The notes under the pieces are model-generated. The model searched no databases and was not told where the DNA came from. It was given only the letters and a program-made list of their open reading frames with translations. Below, one piece after another: positions 37,101 to 47,482 of a stretch of 64,000 nucleotides of DNA (position 1 is the first letter of the stretch; the number at the start of each line of letters is the position of its first letter). The position numbers and the translations under genes are program-made. The stretch comes from Acanthochlamys bracteata (lineage: Eukaryota > Streptophyta > Magnoliopsida > Pandanales > Velloziaceae), in the NCBI GenBank assembly GCA_019914995.1, contig CM034131.1:9766501-9830500 (forward strand). The letters run 5' to 3'.

Positions 37101-40100
37101 TGGTAAGGAAAGAAGAAGTGGTAAAGGGCTTGCTTTTTGATATGAGTTTATTGCAAGAGTCAGTGACCGTTATCAAGGACCAAAATAAAGAATTTTGTGA
37201 AATGGCTTCGCTGTTGAAGTCACCACAAGATGAAATTGTACCAGATTCATCTGAACTTGATAAAACTTTAACAGATAAAAGACAGATTGCGTTTCAGTTG
37301 GCAAAGAAATCCAAATTGCTCTCTGATCTGCAGGTGGAGAATTCAGAGAAGTGTTGCTTGCTTGATCAATTTTCATCTGAAAACAAAGTGTTAAAAGCAC
37401 AGCTAGATGAGACCTTCCAGATGAAGAGTACCATAGAGGAAGAATTAACAGGAAAAGTTTGTCTTGTTGATAAATTGGAGGAGGAATTGTTTAAGACAAG
37501 TAATTTACTTGCAGAAAGAACTGGGGAACTTGAAGTTCTGGAGAAGAATTTCACTAACCTCTTGCATGAAAAGGATTACTTGAATTCCCAAATACTTTCT
37601 CTGAAAGAGCAGTTGGACATGGCACATGCACTTGCTGAAGAAAATGAGGCTATTGCTATGGAAGCTCAGCAAGTATGTCGTTCATATATCAGCAGTACCT
37701 GAATTTTTAGTAGTTATTGTTATTTTTTATTTTATATTATCCTACATCTTTTGCAGATAGCTGAAGGAAGAAAAACATATGCAGAAGATAAAGAAGAAGA
37801 GGTTAAATTATTGGAGAAATCTGTTGAGGAGCTTGAATGCACTGTGTGCGCTTTGGAAAACAAGGTTTTCTGCAATTTATAATTACCTTAATCAAAGAAA
37901 GGAGTTCTTGGTTATTTGTAGCAAGCACTAAGACCATAACTTCTTGAAAGGTGGAGATAGTTAAAGGAGATGCAGAAAGACAACACATGCAGAGAGAAGA
38001 ATTAGAAAAGGAACTTGAGGCAGTGCGAAATCAGATGCTTACCTTACCTGCTTCTGGTGAGACTTCTAATATAATAAGGTTCGTTAGCTTAAGATCTACT
38101 CCTGCAATGTATATGATTCCAGCATAGTATTTAATAATCCCATTCACGTATACTTAACAGGAATTTAAAGGATAAATGGACTGAACTAGAAGCGACACAA
38201 CATGACGTAATGCTTCTCAAGAAAGAGATCTCCAATAAAGAAGCTGAGGTATAGAAAGGATATCATTCTTATCATATAACCCCTTTGATTTATACAATGA
38301 ATTCCATATACTTAGCACTTTCAAGTTACTCATTATTTGTTCAAACAACAAAAATATGGTTTGTTGTATAGAAAAAGAAATTATAGGTTCACTGATATCA
38401 AGATTTCTTGCAGATTGCACAGTGCAAACTGTACATCTCTGAACTTAATATGCATGCAGAGGCACAAGCTAGGGAATACAATCAGAAGGTAAAAGTGTAG
38501 AGGGTTCCCTTTTTCCTCAGTTTGTATGCATGCCAGTGTGGTTGAAAAGCGGATGCTTCACGAGTTAGAATTTCTTTTTATTTTTCAGTAATAATGGAGT
38601 AGATATAAGTTATAATAATTCTTAACTTTTGTACAGTTCAAGGATTTGGAAATGATGGCACAGCAGATCAAGCCTGAGCTTACATCCTCTGCTTCAAGTC
38701 AGGCTTCATCCAAGACCGAAAAACCTGCAAAACCAAGGGGTTCAGGTTCACCATTCAAATGTATTGGGTTAGGGATGACGCAGCAAATAAACTCTGAGAA
38801 GGATGAGGATCTTACGGTTGCAAGACATCGAATAGAAGAGCTCGAGGCTTTAGCTGCTACCCGGCAGAAAGAGGTCCAGACAAAAGCAGTTATTTCATAT
38901 CCAATTATAACTTACAATATGCAGTTATTTCTTCACATCCAATTATAAGATAATATTACTCACTTCATTATTGATGAATTTGTTTCATCAGATATTCATG
39001 TTGAACACCCGACTGGCAGCAGCAGAAAGCATGACTCATGATGTTATCCGTGATTTATTAGGAGTAAAGCTGGACATGACAAATTATGTGGTATATTCTA
39101 GCTAGATGAATACGCTGATTGCTTTGTATCCTCTTTTTACGTTTTAACTGTTTTCATTAGTATGGCGCTTCCATATGATACATGTTACGGCTCAAGACGA
39201 TGGCAGTACCTGTGGATCTTAGTGCTGAATTGTGCATATATAATATGCAAAATTTTAGGAACTTCATAAACTATAGGTAATGCAGACTTTTTCTCTAAGT
39301 ACTTAGTTTTTCCCTGCAGTCACTGTTAGACCAGAATCAGCAAGAGAGGCCAAAGGAGGCCACATTTTATCCTGTCATAGAAGGAACTCACAAGGTTTCA
39401 TGCGAAGTTGTTGCATTTTTGTGGAAATTGCTGTTGCACTGTTCCATTGAATGAAATGTATTCTTGGTGCAGGAGGCAGTAATTAGGCTGAAAAACCAGC
39501 TTAATGATTTAATACAGGAACGACAAAGGTAACTGTTTAATTAGTATTTCCTACTCTCTATTGAGTACTATTTTCTAGCACCCTTGCTTTACTTGGCCCT
39601 ATATCTGCCTTGTAGCTTGCTGGATGAGCTGAATGAAAAGCAAACAGAACTTATGGCTTCTCAAATTATGACTGAAAAGCTCCAACAGCGAGAGCAGTTA
39701 CTCGCAACTGAAAACGAGATGTTGAAGGTTTTTTTACATGTTATATGAACTCAAAGCCCTGTTTTTCTTTCATTATGTCTTTTAATCATGTTAATAAAAA
39801 TATTTTTATCTTGTTTTCTTGGCAATGCAAGATGGGCAATGCCAAACATAATAAGCTGGTTATGGAACTTGAAGATGAAATAGAGAAACTCTTGAGCCAG
39901 CAGAATCTCCAGCACCGTATTCTTCACCATGCTAAAATAAAGGCAAGAAACGGGTTCTTGTGTTTGTCCATAAAAAAAGTAATTTCGCCATCACTTATTG
40001 TTGACTGCTAAGATGACAAATAAATTTAACAGGAAGAGAACAATTTCTTGAAAGCTCATAACAAGGAATTGCATGCGAACCTGAACAAGTTGGAGGCAGT

Positions 40101-40861
40101 TCTTACACGTATGAAAGAGGAGCTTGGCTGGTATCGAGCGTCCAATGGAAGGAGACCATATGTTGACTTTGACAAAGAGGAAACTCTTCAGATTAAGTTA
40201 AATGTGTGTTTCTTGACTCTCTTTGTATATTCTCAGTTCCAGAAAAATCAACTTTTAAATTGGTTGATCAAAGTTGACCGGTAGAGCACAATGTTGCCAG
40301 GAAACTGAAGAGGAGCGATCACAATTGGAAGAAAATTTGGCTAACTTATGTGCTAGTATCTTGGAGGTACCAGCTAGTTTCCTTTTTCTTCCATCAATGC
40401 TTTTAGGTACCATACCGGTATAAGCAATTTTATGAAAACTTTGCTTTAGGTGGCTGGAGTAACACAATCAGGGAGCGGCATGAACATCACATTAGCAGAA
40501 GATGCCCTAAACAAGCTTAAAGTTCGAGTTTATTCACTGGAAAAGGAATTGGAACATCTAAAGATAAAGGTGAATGAACTTTCAGTTAATTTTTGGATGG
40601 TTAAGTCATGAGTAAGTGGCTAGATATGAAAAGATATAACCTGGACTAGCTTCAATGGCGTTTCCTGCTATGTCACTATCGCTTGGTTTTTAAACAACTC
40701 CTGTTCTGGGTACTAATTGATAAAATTTGAATTTTCTGTTCATTTTGCAGTGTAGAGTATATTTTGAAAAGGTTCAGCTGTTCGAGCTGGAGCACACTTC
40801 ATCACCGATGTGTTTGCACGTTGATGAAAGTTGTTCCTCCGAAACCATATCATCAGACTGA
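28126..40861 (+). CDS. POK2: Phragmoplast-orienting kinesin, KIN-12 family (POK2/KIN12D-like)
   Basis: Thirty-seven coding exons (first 28126-28851, largest 33152-34759 and 35840-37672, last 40751-40861) join without a stop to 2,697 residues. A GT-AG intron (28032-28124) ends one base before the ATG. The N-terminal ~240 residues are Ser/Pro-rich, followed by the kinesin motor: P-loop GQTGSGKT (about 321-328), switch [14 protein letters not shown] (442-454), switch II VDLAGSE (478-484) and the [10 protein letters not shown] block. The remainder is almost continuous coiled coil. All nucleotide-binding residues are intact. Length and motor position match the very long KIN-12C/D proteins, which act at the division plane with TAN1/RopGAPs to guide the phragmoplast. 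The intron after 39942 has a GC donor. One uncertain point is exon 34's end (40203), chosen for frame and the family-like ETEEE continuation. Confidence 0.92.
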
Positions 40862-41224
40862 AGTGAAGGTAGATGAAACTTTCACTTAAAAATAACTAGA
40901 TGTACAAAAAAGCTTCAGGGTCAATTGCCTGATTGATTCGAGGTCCTATTAAATTTATTCTTTTTCAATGCCTGTGATAGGTTGCAATTGATTGGCATGC
41001 TCCGGATGCAACCATGTATCTCGCTGTATATATAAATTTTGTACAATTGAATGTAGACTACGCTTCAATATTATAATGAAGAAATGTGAAATCACCTGTA
41101 TAGAAACTGAATTCCCATCAGGTTCCAAATTTCATGATCTCATTACTTCGCTAGCATTGTTGGGACATCTGACAGGCTCAGCAGGAAGTTATGAGAGTAA
41201 TTATAAAGTTGAATTTTTTGAAAA

Positions 41225-41360
41225 AAAAGATTCTAAATTTTATAAAATAAAGTTTATTTTTTATTAAAAATAATAAAATTATATGTATAAAAATTTAAGA
41301 ATATATAATTTATTTTTAAAAAAAATTATAGAATATTATGAAAATTTTATTTAAAAATTT
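41225..41360. repeat. AT-rich MITE-like element fragment
   Basis: A/T-only stretch with the family phrases TTTATTAAAAATAATAAAA and TTTATTTAAAAATTTAAAA. It sits about 370 bases past the kinesin stop. The ends are not defined. Confidence 0.4.
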
Positions 41361-41649
41361 AAAATGTTTGTTTGGAGTAATAAGCTCATTTAAACATCCA
41401 TTAGGGATTATTTAGGGAGAAGGTAATAACTTTTTTTTTTACAGTGCGAAATGAAATCTTTATTAGTAATACTTAACCCAATTAGGTAGTCAGCTTTATA
41501 TTTGCAATTAAAATCCATTAATTAAATTTATACAGAATGTTATTCAATCATTTTTTCATTTCAAAATAAGTCCTCAAACAACGATTTTGTTATGTTGAAC
41601 CTTTTACTATCAGTTTTAAAGCGTCCGATTTTGGATTTCATATAAAATG

Positions 41650-41887
41650 GAGATTTTTTTTAAAAAAATATTTTGTATTTTTAAAAATAAGTTTTATTTT
41701 TTTTTATTTTTAAAAAATAAGTTTTATTTTTTTATTTTTAAAAAATTAATAAAAATATGTAATAAAAATTTTTATTACGATAAAATTTTTATATTTTTTA
41801 AATTTTAAATAAATTTTTTAAATATTTATAAAATATATATTAAAAACTTAAAAAAAGTTAAAAAGGAATGCAATTCCAAACGCGCTC
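41650..41887. repeat. AT-rich MITE-like element with CCAAACGCG end
   Basis: A/T-rich block with a short internal tandem duplication (two copies of AAAAATAAGTTTTATTTTTTT) that ends GCAATTCCAAACGCGCTCGG. That end is the reverse complement of the CGTTTGG-type left end of other copies. It directly abuts the pseudogene's 5' side. Confidence 0.5.
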
Positions 41888-42268
41888 GGAGAATAACACG
41901 AAGCCGCAGAAATGTAATCCCAAAAGCAGCTATGTAGCTTCGCTGTCTTCTGTCTCGTCTCCCTGTAGCCGCAGAAGAAAACGAAGTTTTCATTTGTTTC
42001 GTCCAGAAGAAAATTTGAGTTTGCTGAAATCTAGTTCACTTCTAATCGAATTCGGTTCGTGTTTGATAAACTAAAGAATCTTTTCTTCATTTTTCGGTAG
42101 TTTTGATCTCAAGGATTACGGGTGTGTGTAATCCTGGATTCCTGGATAAATTTTTTATTGCAGCGTGAAAGGAACACACGGGATTTGAAAAGAAGCATGT
42201 TCTTTGGTCTGTGTTAAAGCATCAGTGGCATTTTCTTCTCCGCGTAGTGTTCAAGTTTCCAAACAAAA

Positions 42269-45200
42269 AGCTCTGACTTGGAGAACACTGTACGAATTGG
42301 AGTATTAGGTGCAAGTGGATACACTGGGTCAGAGGTAAATGTATAAATTGTGCATTGATTTACTTGTTTCAGCATGTGAATGTGGTTGCTGAACAGTAAA
42401 GTTTGGTTCTTTTGATTGGTTAAATAGTAGAATGGGAATTCGTTTCAATCACTTCGATTTAAGCAAGAATGTGTTTTTAGGAGCTTTTGATACTATTTTC
42501 GACCATGAATTACTTGCTGCATGTTCATTTAGTAAATCATGATTTACAAAAGGGAGTTTTAGTTATATGTGTGTATAGTTATTGATCTAAGCATAAACCT
42601 ATACATGTGTGTATGTTCTTCACAGTTTTCTTTCACGATAACATGAAAATAAAATATATTGTATGGATTCTCGCGAACCATCCATATTTCTGGGTTAAAT
42701 TGATGACTGCCTATCATAGAGCTGGTCAATATATAGAGTCAGTGTTCCCCACTTGATTACCCAGGTTCTTTTCATTTACTATTTCTTGGTTGTGCTCATT
42801 GCAAATTGACATTTTGACTCAAGAGTTAGTATACGATCATATACAGGATTTGCCTAATATCGTAGCTGTTAACGATGCTGATTTTTCTAATGTTGATGCT
42901 GTATTTCGTTGTCTGCCAAATGGAACAACTCATGCAAGCTCAATTAGGCATCATTTATTCTTTCAAGTTTCTGCAACCACATGGAAAGTTTTCTTCATCC
43001 AATGCATATTAAGTGTAGTCATTTGGCTTGTAGGAAATTATTAAAGCATTGCTGAAGGAGCTGAAAATTGTAGATCTCTCTGCAGTTTGATTTGGCTAGA
43101 TCATCTTGTGGTTACCTTGGTACTTTACATTATACATATGATGGATGAAGCAAGTGAATATTTGTAGGAGTTTCGGTTAAGAAGCACTGAAGAGCACATG
43201 AAATGGTATGGTCAGCCTCATAAAGCAACAGAACTCCAGGTGTGTTTTGCAGCATCTTATATTGCACCATTTTTCATATCATCTTGCTAACAATGTGTTG
43301 CATTTATATTTGCCATCAAATCTCTTCACTAGCTTATCTGGAAGACTTTGGCTGGGAGATCATTTACAAATTTTGTTGATGCTTTATGCAAACATTACAT
43401 ATTTCCCCTCTCCTTCACCTGTCAATACTGCTGTTCTTCATCAAAATTATCTTTTCCCTTGATAAGTAATTTCCAAAGTTGATTGTTTTATAGCAAAATG
43501 GTTATCCTTATGCACTTTTGCATTGACCAGTATTTCTATTTTACACTTTTGTTGACCACTCCTAAACATAATTACTCTTCATTTAGCTATAATCTTATCA
43601 TTTACTTTAAAGAAATTGCTTCTACTCTGGTAGGTGAGACATAATTTGTGATGAAGTTTGTGGTTATGCTATCTACGCCTAGCTTTGGCATGTACTTACC
43701 TCATGTGTTGTTTTTGTTTTACGTTGCAGCAAGAAGCTGTGTATATGGTTTAACAGAGGTTCTAAGGGAAGACATCAGAAATGCCTAGCTAGTTGCAAAT
43801 CCTGGTTGCTACCCAACTTGCGGCCAGCTTCCTCTCATTCCTTTGCTAAAGGTTTGGCCTTTTATTTACTCATTTAATAGGCAGCGCTGATAGTCCATAA
43901 CTATATTATGGCAATCTCTTTTCAAGTTTAGGCCTCATGCGCTATTAATTGGAGAGGCAAATTAGATTAGTTGCTAGTCTTGTTTATTTAATTGTAAGTT
44001 TATATGTTAGTTCTTGGACCATAAGAGAAAATTTACACTAAACTCATAAATCTGTTTATAATTGGACAAGGATAGCTATTTCCAACTGTTCTACTGTCTT
44101 TCTTGCATGCGGCAAACCTTATAGAAACAAGCGACATAATAATTGACGCAAAGAGTGGAGTTAGTGGTGCAGGTCTGGGCATCAGCAATGTTCCTTGTCT
44201 TTCGAAGTTTGATACCAATGAATGTGGTATCTTCGATTTCATAATAAAGTATGTACTCCTCAAGGTGCTTGATGTTTACAATTTTTCCAGGATGTGGAGC
44301 CAAGGAGGCAATTCTTTACACATAAGTTGCTTGAAGCGTACATTCGTATGGAATTACTCCACCGCCGTGGTAAATGACTTGTCTTATCACTGTCAGCCAA
44401 TGAGATGATCTCTTTTTACTGCGAAGCTTTTTGTAAATTGTCAAGTTATTTAGCTGAAGCACTTTGTTTAGTAGTCTAAGTTGATGACTTTAGATTTGTT
44501 TTGTCCAGTTGTATTACCAGCAGTAAATTGATATCCAAAGAGATTAGACATTGTCATCTTTTGAGCTTGCAGCCTATGCATATAAAAGCATGAGAAAGAA
44601 AGACTTTTGAAGTCATTTATTTTGGCCCAGCATGGGTCAACTATTTTCGGTGTACTATTTTTTTAGTAAGTAAATACTTGTTCATCTTGTTTGCTGAGAA
44701 GAGTAATTTACTGTATATTTTACAGTTCCAGAAATTGAACAGGGCCGTTCTGATGCTACTCAATCAAAAGTAACCATCAGCTTCACTCCTCATATAATGC
44801 CTATGGTAATTTTGATTTTTTCTTTTAGCTACACCTTTTAACATAATCCTATGAGCTACTTTATTATGATGTTTTTGCTGAGTCCCATTTGTACCGTCTT
44901 AAAAGACCGGGGAATGCAATATATGTCAAAATGGCTCCTGGGGTCACTGTAGAAGACCCTCATAAACAACTGAAGGCCACCTACCAGGCGTACTATCTTA
45001 CTATCGCAGAAGCATAGTTTAATTTATTTTTCCTTTATCATATCTATGGAATTTTTGGCCTGCAGCTATTCGAATACTGTTCTTTTCTGTAAGGGGTTGG
45101 CCATGTTACATTTTGTCACCATGTATATAAATGAAACTGAATTGGATGGGTAAATATGCCTAGTATAACGTGTAAATATGACAAATTTGACGTTGTTGTT

Positions 45201-45830
45201 TGAGTCTGCTTTTTCTGGATTTAAATCTGATAGATTAAGTCGGTGAACCATTTGCCGTTAAGGGATTTTGCTCTTACGAGTTTGTGAGATAAATTTTGCT
45301 CTATCAATTTGGCTTATTTGAGTGAAGATGTTTACTTCTCAATTTTAATTCTGGATATACATCAAATAATTTGACGGGCATCAATTAGGGAAAAAAATAC
45401 CAAATTTTGTCTTCAAAATCTGAGTGCTCGCATCTAAAGTGCAATGATGCTAGGATCAATATTCTGTTCTCTTATCGGTTTTTTACTTCTGGTAAAACTT
45501 CAATTCAGCATGAAGCGCTTGAGTAAGTGTTGGAGAAAGGCACCATCCTGCATACTATGTTTGTCCAATCAAATTATTGTTTGATTCCAAGACAGAATTC
45601 CTGGAAGGGCTATCATTATCTCGGTGGTATGTGCACAATCTAATTTGCTTTAGCCAACCAAGATTTGGGATTTACATGCACCTGACTGAAGCATGTTCTG
45701 AACTTTGTAGATTGATAATCTTGTAGAAGGGGCTTCTGGTCAGCTGTACAGAACCTTAATCTGATGATGGTATTACCTGAGAACTTGGACTTCTGCTCCA
45801 ACCCTTGCTTTCTTGAATTGATTATCGCTT
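42269..45830 (+). pseudogene. Decayed N-acetyl-gamma-glutamyl-phosphate reductase (argC-type, chloroplast) pseudogene
   Basis: Successive exon-like pieces align in order with plant AGPR: RIGVLGASGYTGSE (to 42334), QDLPNIVAVNDADFSNVDAV (from 42844), EIIKALLKELKIVDLSA (43034-), FRLRSTEEHMKWYGQPHKA (43168-43239), GLTEVLREDIRNA and [10 protein letters not shown] (43743-43850), ANLIETSDIIIDAKSGVSGA (from 44112), VPEIEQGRSDATQSKVTISF (44726-44805), MAPGVTVEDPHKQLKATYQ (44930-), IPGRAIIISV (about 45,598) and IDNLVEGASGQLY (about 45,712). Introns remain between pieces, so it is an unprocessed copy. Disablements: two extra bases after the codons for EAVY near 43,743, TAG at 43786-43788, TAA at 44323-44325 and TGA at 44332-44334. 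The active-site cysteine context (NPGCYPT) is kept, but the gene cannot make the enzyme. An intact copy presumably exists elsewhere. Confidence 0.88.
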
Positions 45831-47428
45831 CTCCTGGTGAGTTTTAATTGCTGATACCATCTTTTCTTCTTATGCTGTGATTTTTTTCTGCAGTGTTTTA
45901 AACAACTGATTGATCACTTTCTACTGAAGTTGGCAGGATTTGATTGATGATGAATTGTTATCTCTTCTTCGTGGTAGTGGAAATGTCTTTCTTAGTTTTT
46001 ACTTTGGCTGTTTCTTGCCCATATACTTTTGTAGCATTGATCTTAGGTTTGTAATCAATTATAATGAGGTATTTCTGTACACTGGGTTAACAACGAAGTT
46101 TTTGTGAGGAACTTATTTAATAAAATGCCTTGGGTATATAATACTATTCCTTTGTGGATGAGGAAAAATGTTTGCACCCCCAGTTTAAGGTAGATTGACT
46201 CTACATAATTCAAGAGATTGAGCAGATCCAGTTATCTGGCATGACATAATGAAGGATTATTGCACTGTGACATAGCTGAACTATCATGTGCATGGTAATA
46301 TCACTTTGATCGAAATGCGAATCACATTATTCATTCTTTTGATTTCTCGCTTTGCTATCATTCTATACATGGTTGTAAAAAAAAGAATGCATGTTCCTTT
46401 CCTGAGAAGAGTAGTACTTGGTGAAGTGAATTATTGAAGCACAGAAAGAGACTGCCACAATATATAGTTTATGGAACTAAAGGAGTGGTTGGCTCGTCGT
46501 CCTTCATCAGCCAATAACTTGTCACCAGAAAGATGTTTTTGGGATGTAGAGCCATTTCGCAACTAAAGATTCTTTGGGCTCTGTTTTGTATGCAAGACAA
46601 ACTTCTCTGGGCGGCCATCATCATGATACATTCCTTCATTTGCATCATGGACATCATTTTCAAATTAGAATTCCCCATAACTATTCTCTATCTTTTCCAT
46701 GAGCTTCTCTAGGAGAGCCATTCTGTGACTAAGAATTTCATGTGAATCTAATATTGATGAGCCTGTTTATTTCTTCAACAGAAACCTAGGAATCTAATAT
46801 TGATGAACCTGTTTATTTTCTCCAACAGAAACCTAGCATTACAGTAGGACCTACTTTGGATACCCTCAGAAATGTAAATCCAAGGATTTATTATTTTGTG
46901 AGTAGGACGTACACAAAATTGCAGCATATTTGCCTATAGAAATATATAAGCTACTTGTTTGAACTTACATGTTGCCTATGCATTTGAACTATTTTGGTAA
47001 GAAGTTATTACTAAGAGTAGCATTGTTGATGTGTCTTTGGTAATATTTGAGTAGAAGCCTTCATGTTTTTTGATTTCATGGTAGACAGGACATGGAGGGC
47101 CATTGCATAAGCAATATGGTCAGTGTCCAGAATTGCTTTTTTGAACAGAAAGAGATTCTCTAAGCTGTTTCTTTTTTCTGCTGCTATAGATAGCTAAGCA
47201 AGAGGAACGGTAATTCATACTACACTCAGAATACTCTGGTGTTTTCTTTGGTGTGCCAGAATATTTTGAAACTAATGATAATTGCATTCCCTTTTCCATA
47301 TTCCAAGAGAAAATCATTTTAGTACCTTTTTTAATCTACTCAATTAATCTAAACTTAAGGTAGATTTTCTGTTCTTCTTATATGTTCTAGTGTATCTTTT
47401 GTTGCAGGTTTTCTGACTGGATGAGTGA
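45831..47428. other. Spacer downstream of the AGPR pseudogene
   Basis: About 1.6 kb of mixed sequence with a 46-bp tandem duplication (46,744-46,836). Minus-strand frames at 46,469-46,678 and 47,120-47,317 show no recognisable domain. Nothing else can be supported. Confidence 0.35.
46744..46836. repeat. 46/47-bp imperfect tandem duplication
   Basis: GAATCTAATATTGATGA... at 46744-46789 is repeated at 46790-46836, ending AACAGAAACCTAG in both. The copies differ by a few substitutions and one base of length. Both contain a TTCTTCAACAG-like 3' splice-site motif. Confidence 0.85.
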
Positions 47429-47482
47429 ATGACTGCGCAACTGGACGGTTGCCGGCCGGTGAAGAAGCTGTCGGAGTTTCTT
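47429..47482 (+). other. Possible first coding exon of an unidentified gene
   Basis: An ATG at 47429 opens 18 codons (MTAQLDGCRPVKKLSEFL) ending at a good donor, CTT|GTAAGA. The preceding sequence has a TTTGTTGCAG acceptor at 47398-47407, so this could also be an internal exon. A possible partner is the 47,816-48,022 frame (SFRWSFRQMIKAETKNPSSK), but the junction cannot be fixed. No family recognised. Confidence 0.25.

Larger units (their letters stand above)
40862..42268. other. Kinesin 3' region and spacer before the AGPR pseudogene
   Basis: The kinesin stop is followed by about 350 bases of ordinary 3' sequence, then AT-rich blocks (41,225-41,360 and 41,650-41,880). From 41,880 GC rises, with a 68-codon frame ending at 42,074 that is Ser/Arg-rich. 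It may be the remains of the transit-peptide exon of the pseudogene, but I cannot align it. Confidence 0.4.

Noticed and set aside
43034..43100. Apparent stop codon after VDLSA in the AGPR pseudogene
   Set aside because: The sequence there (GCA|GTTTGA) fits an intron donor, and the next piece resumes with EFRLRS at 43,168. I did not count it as a disablement.
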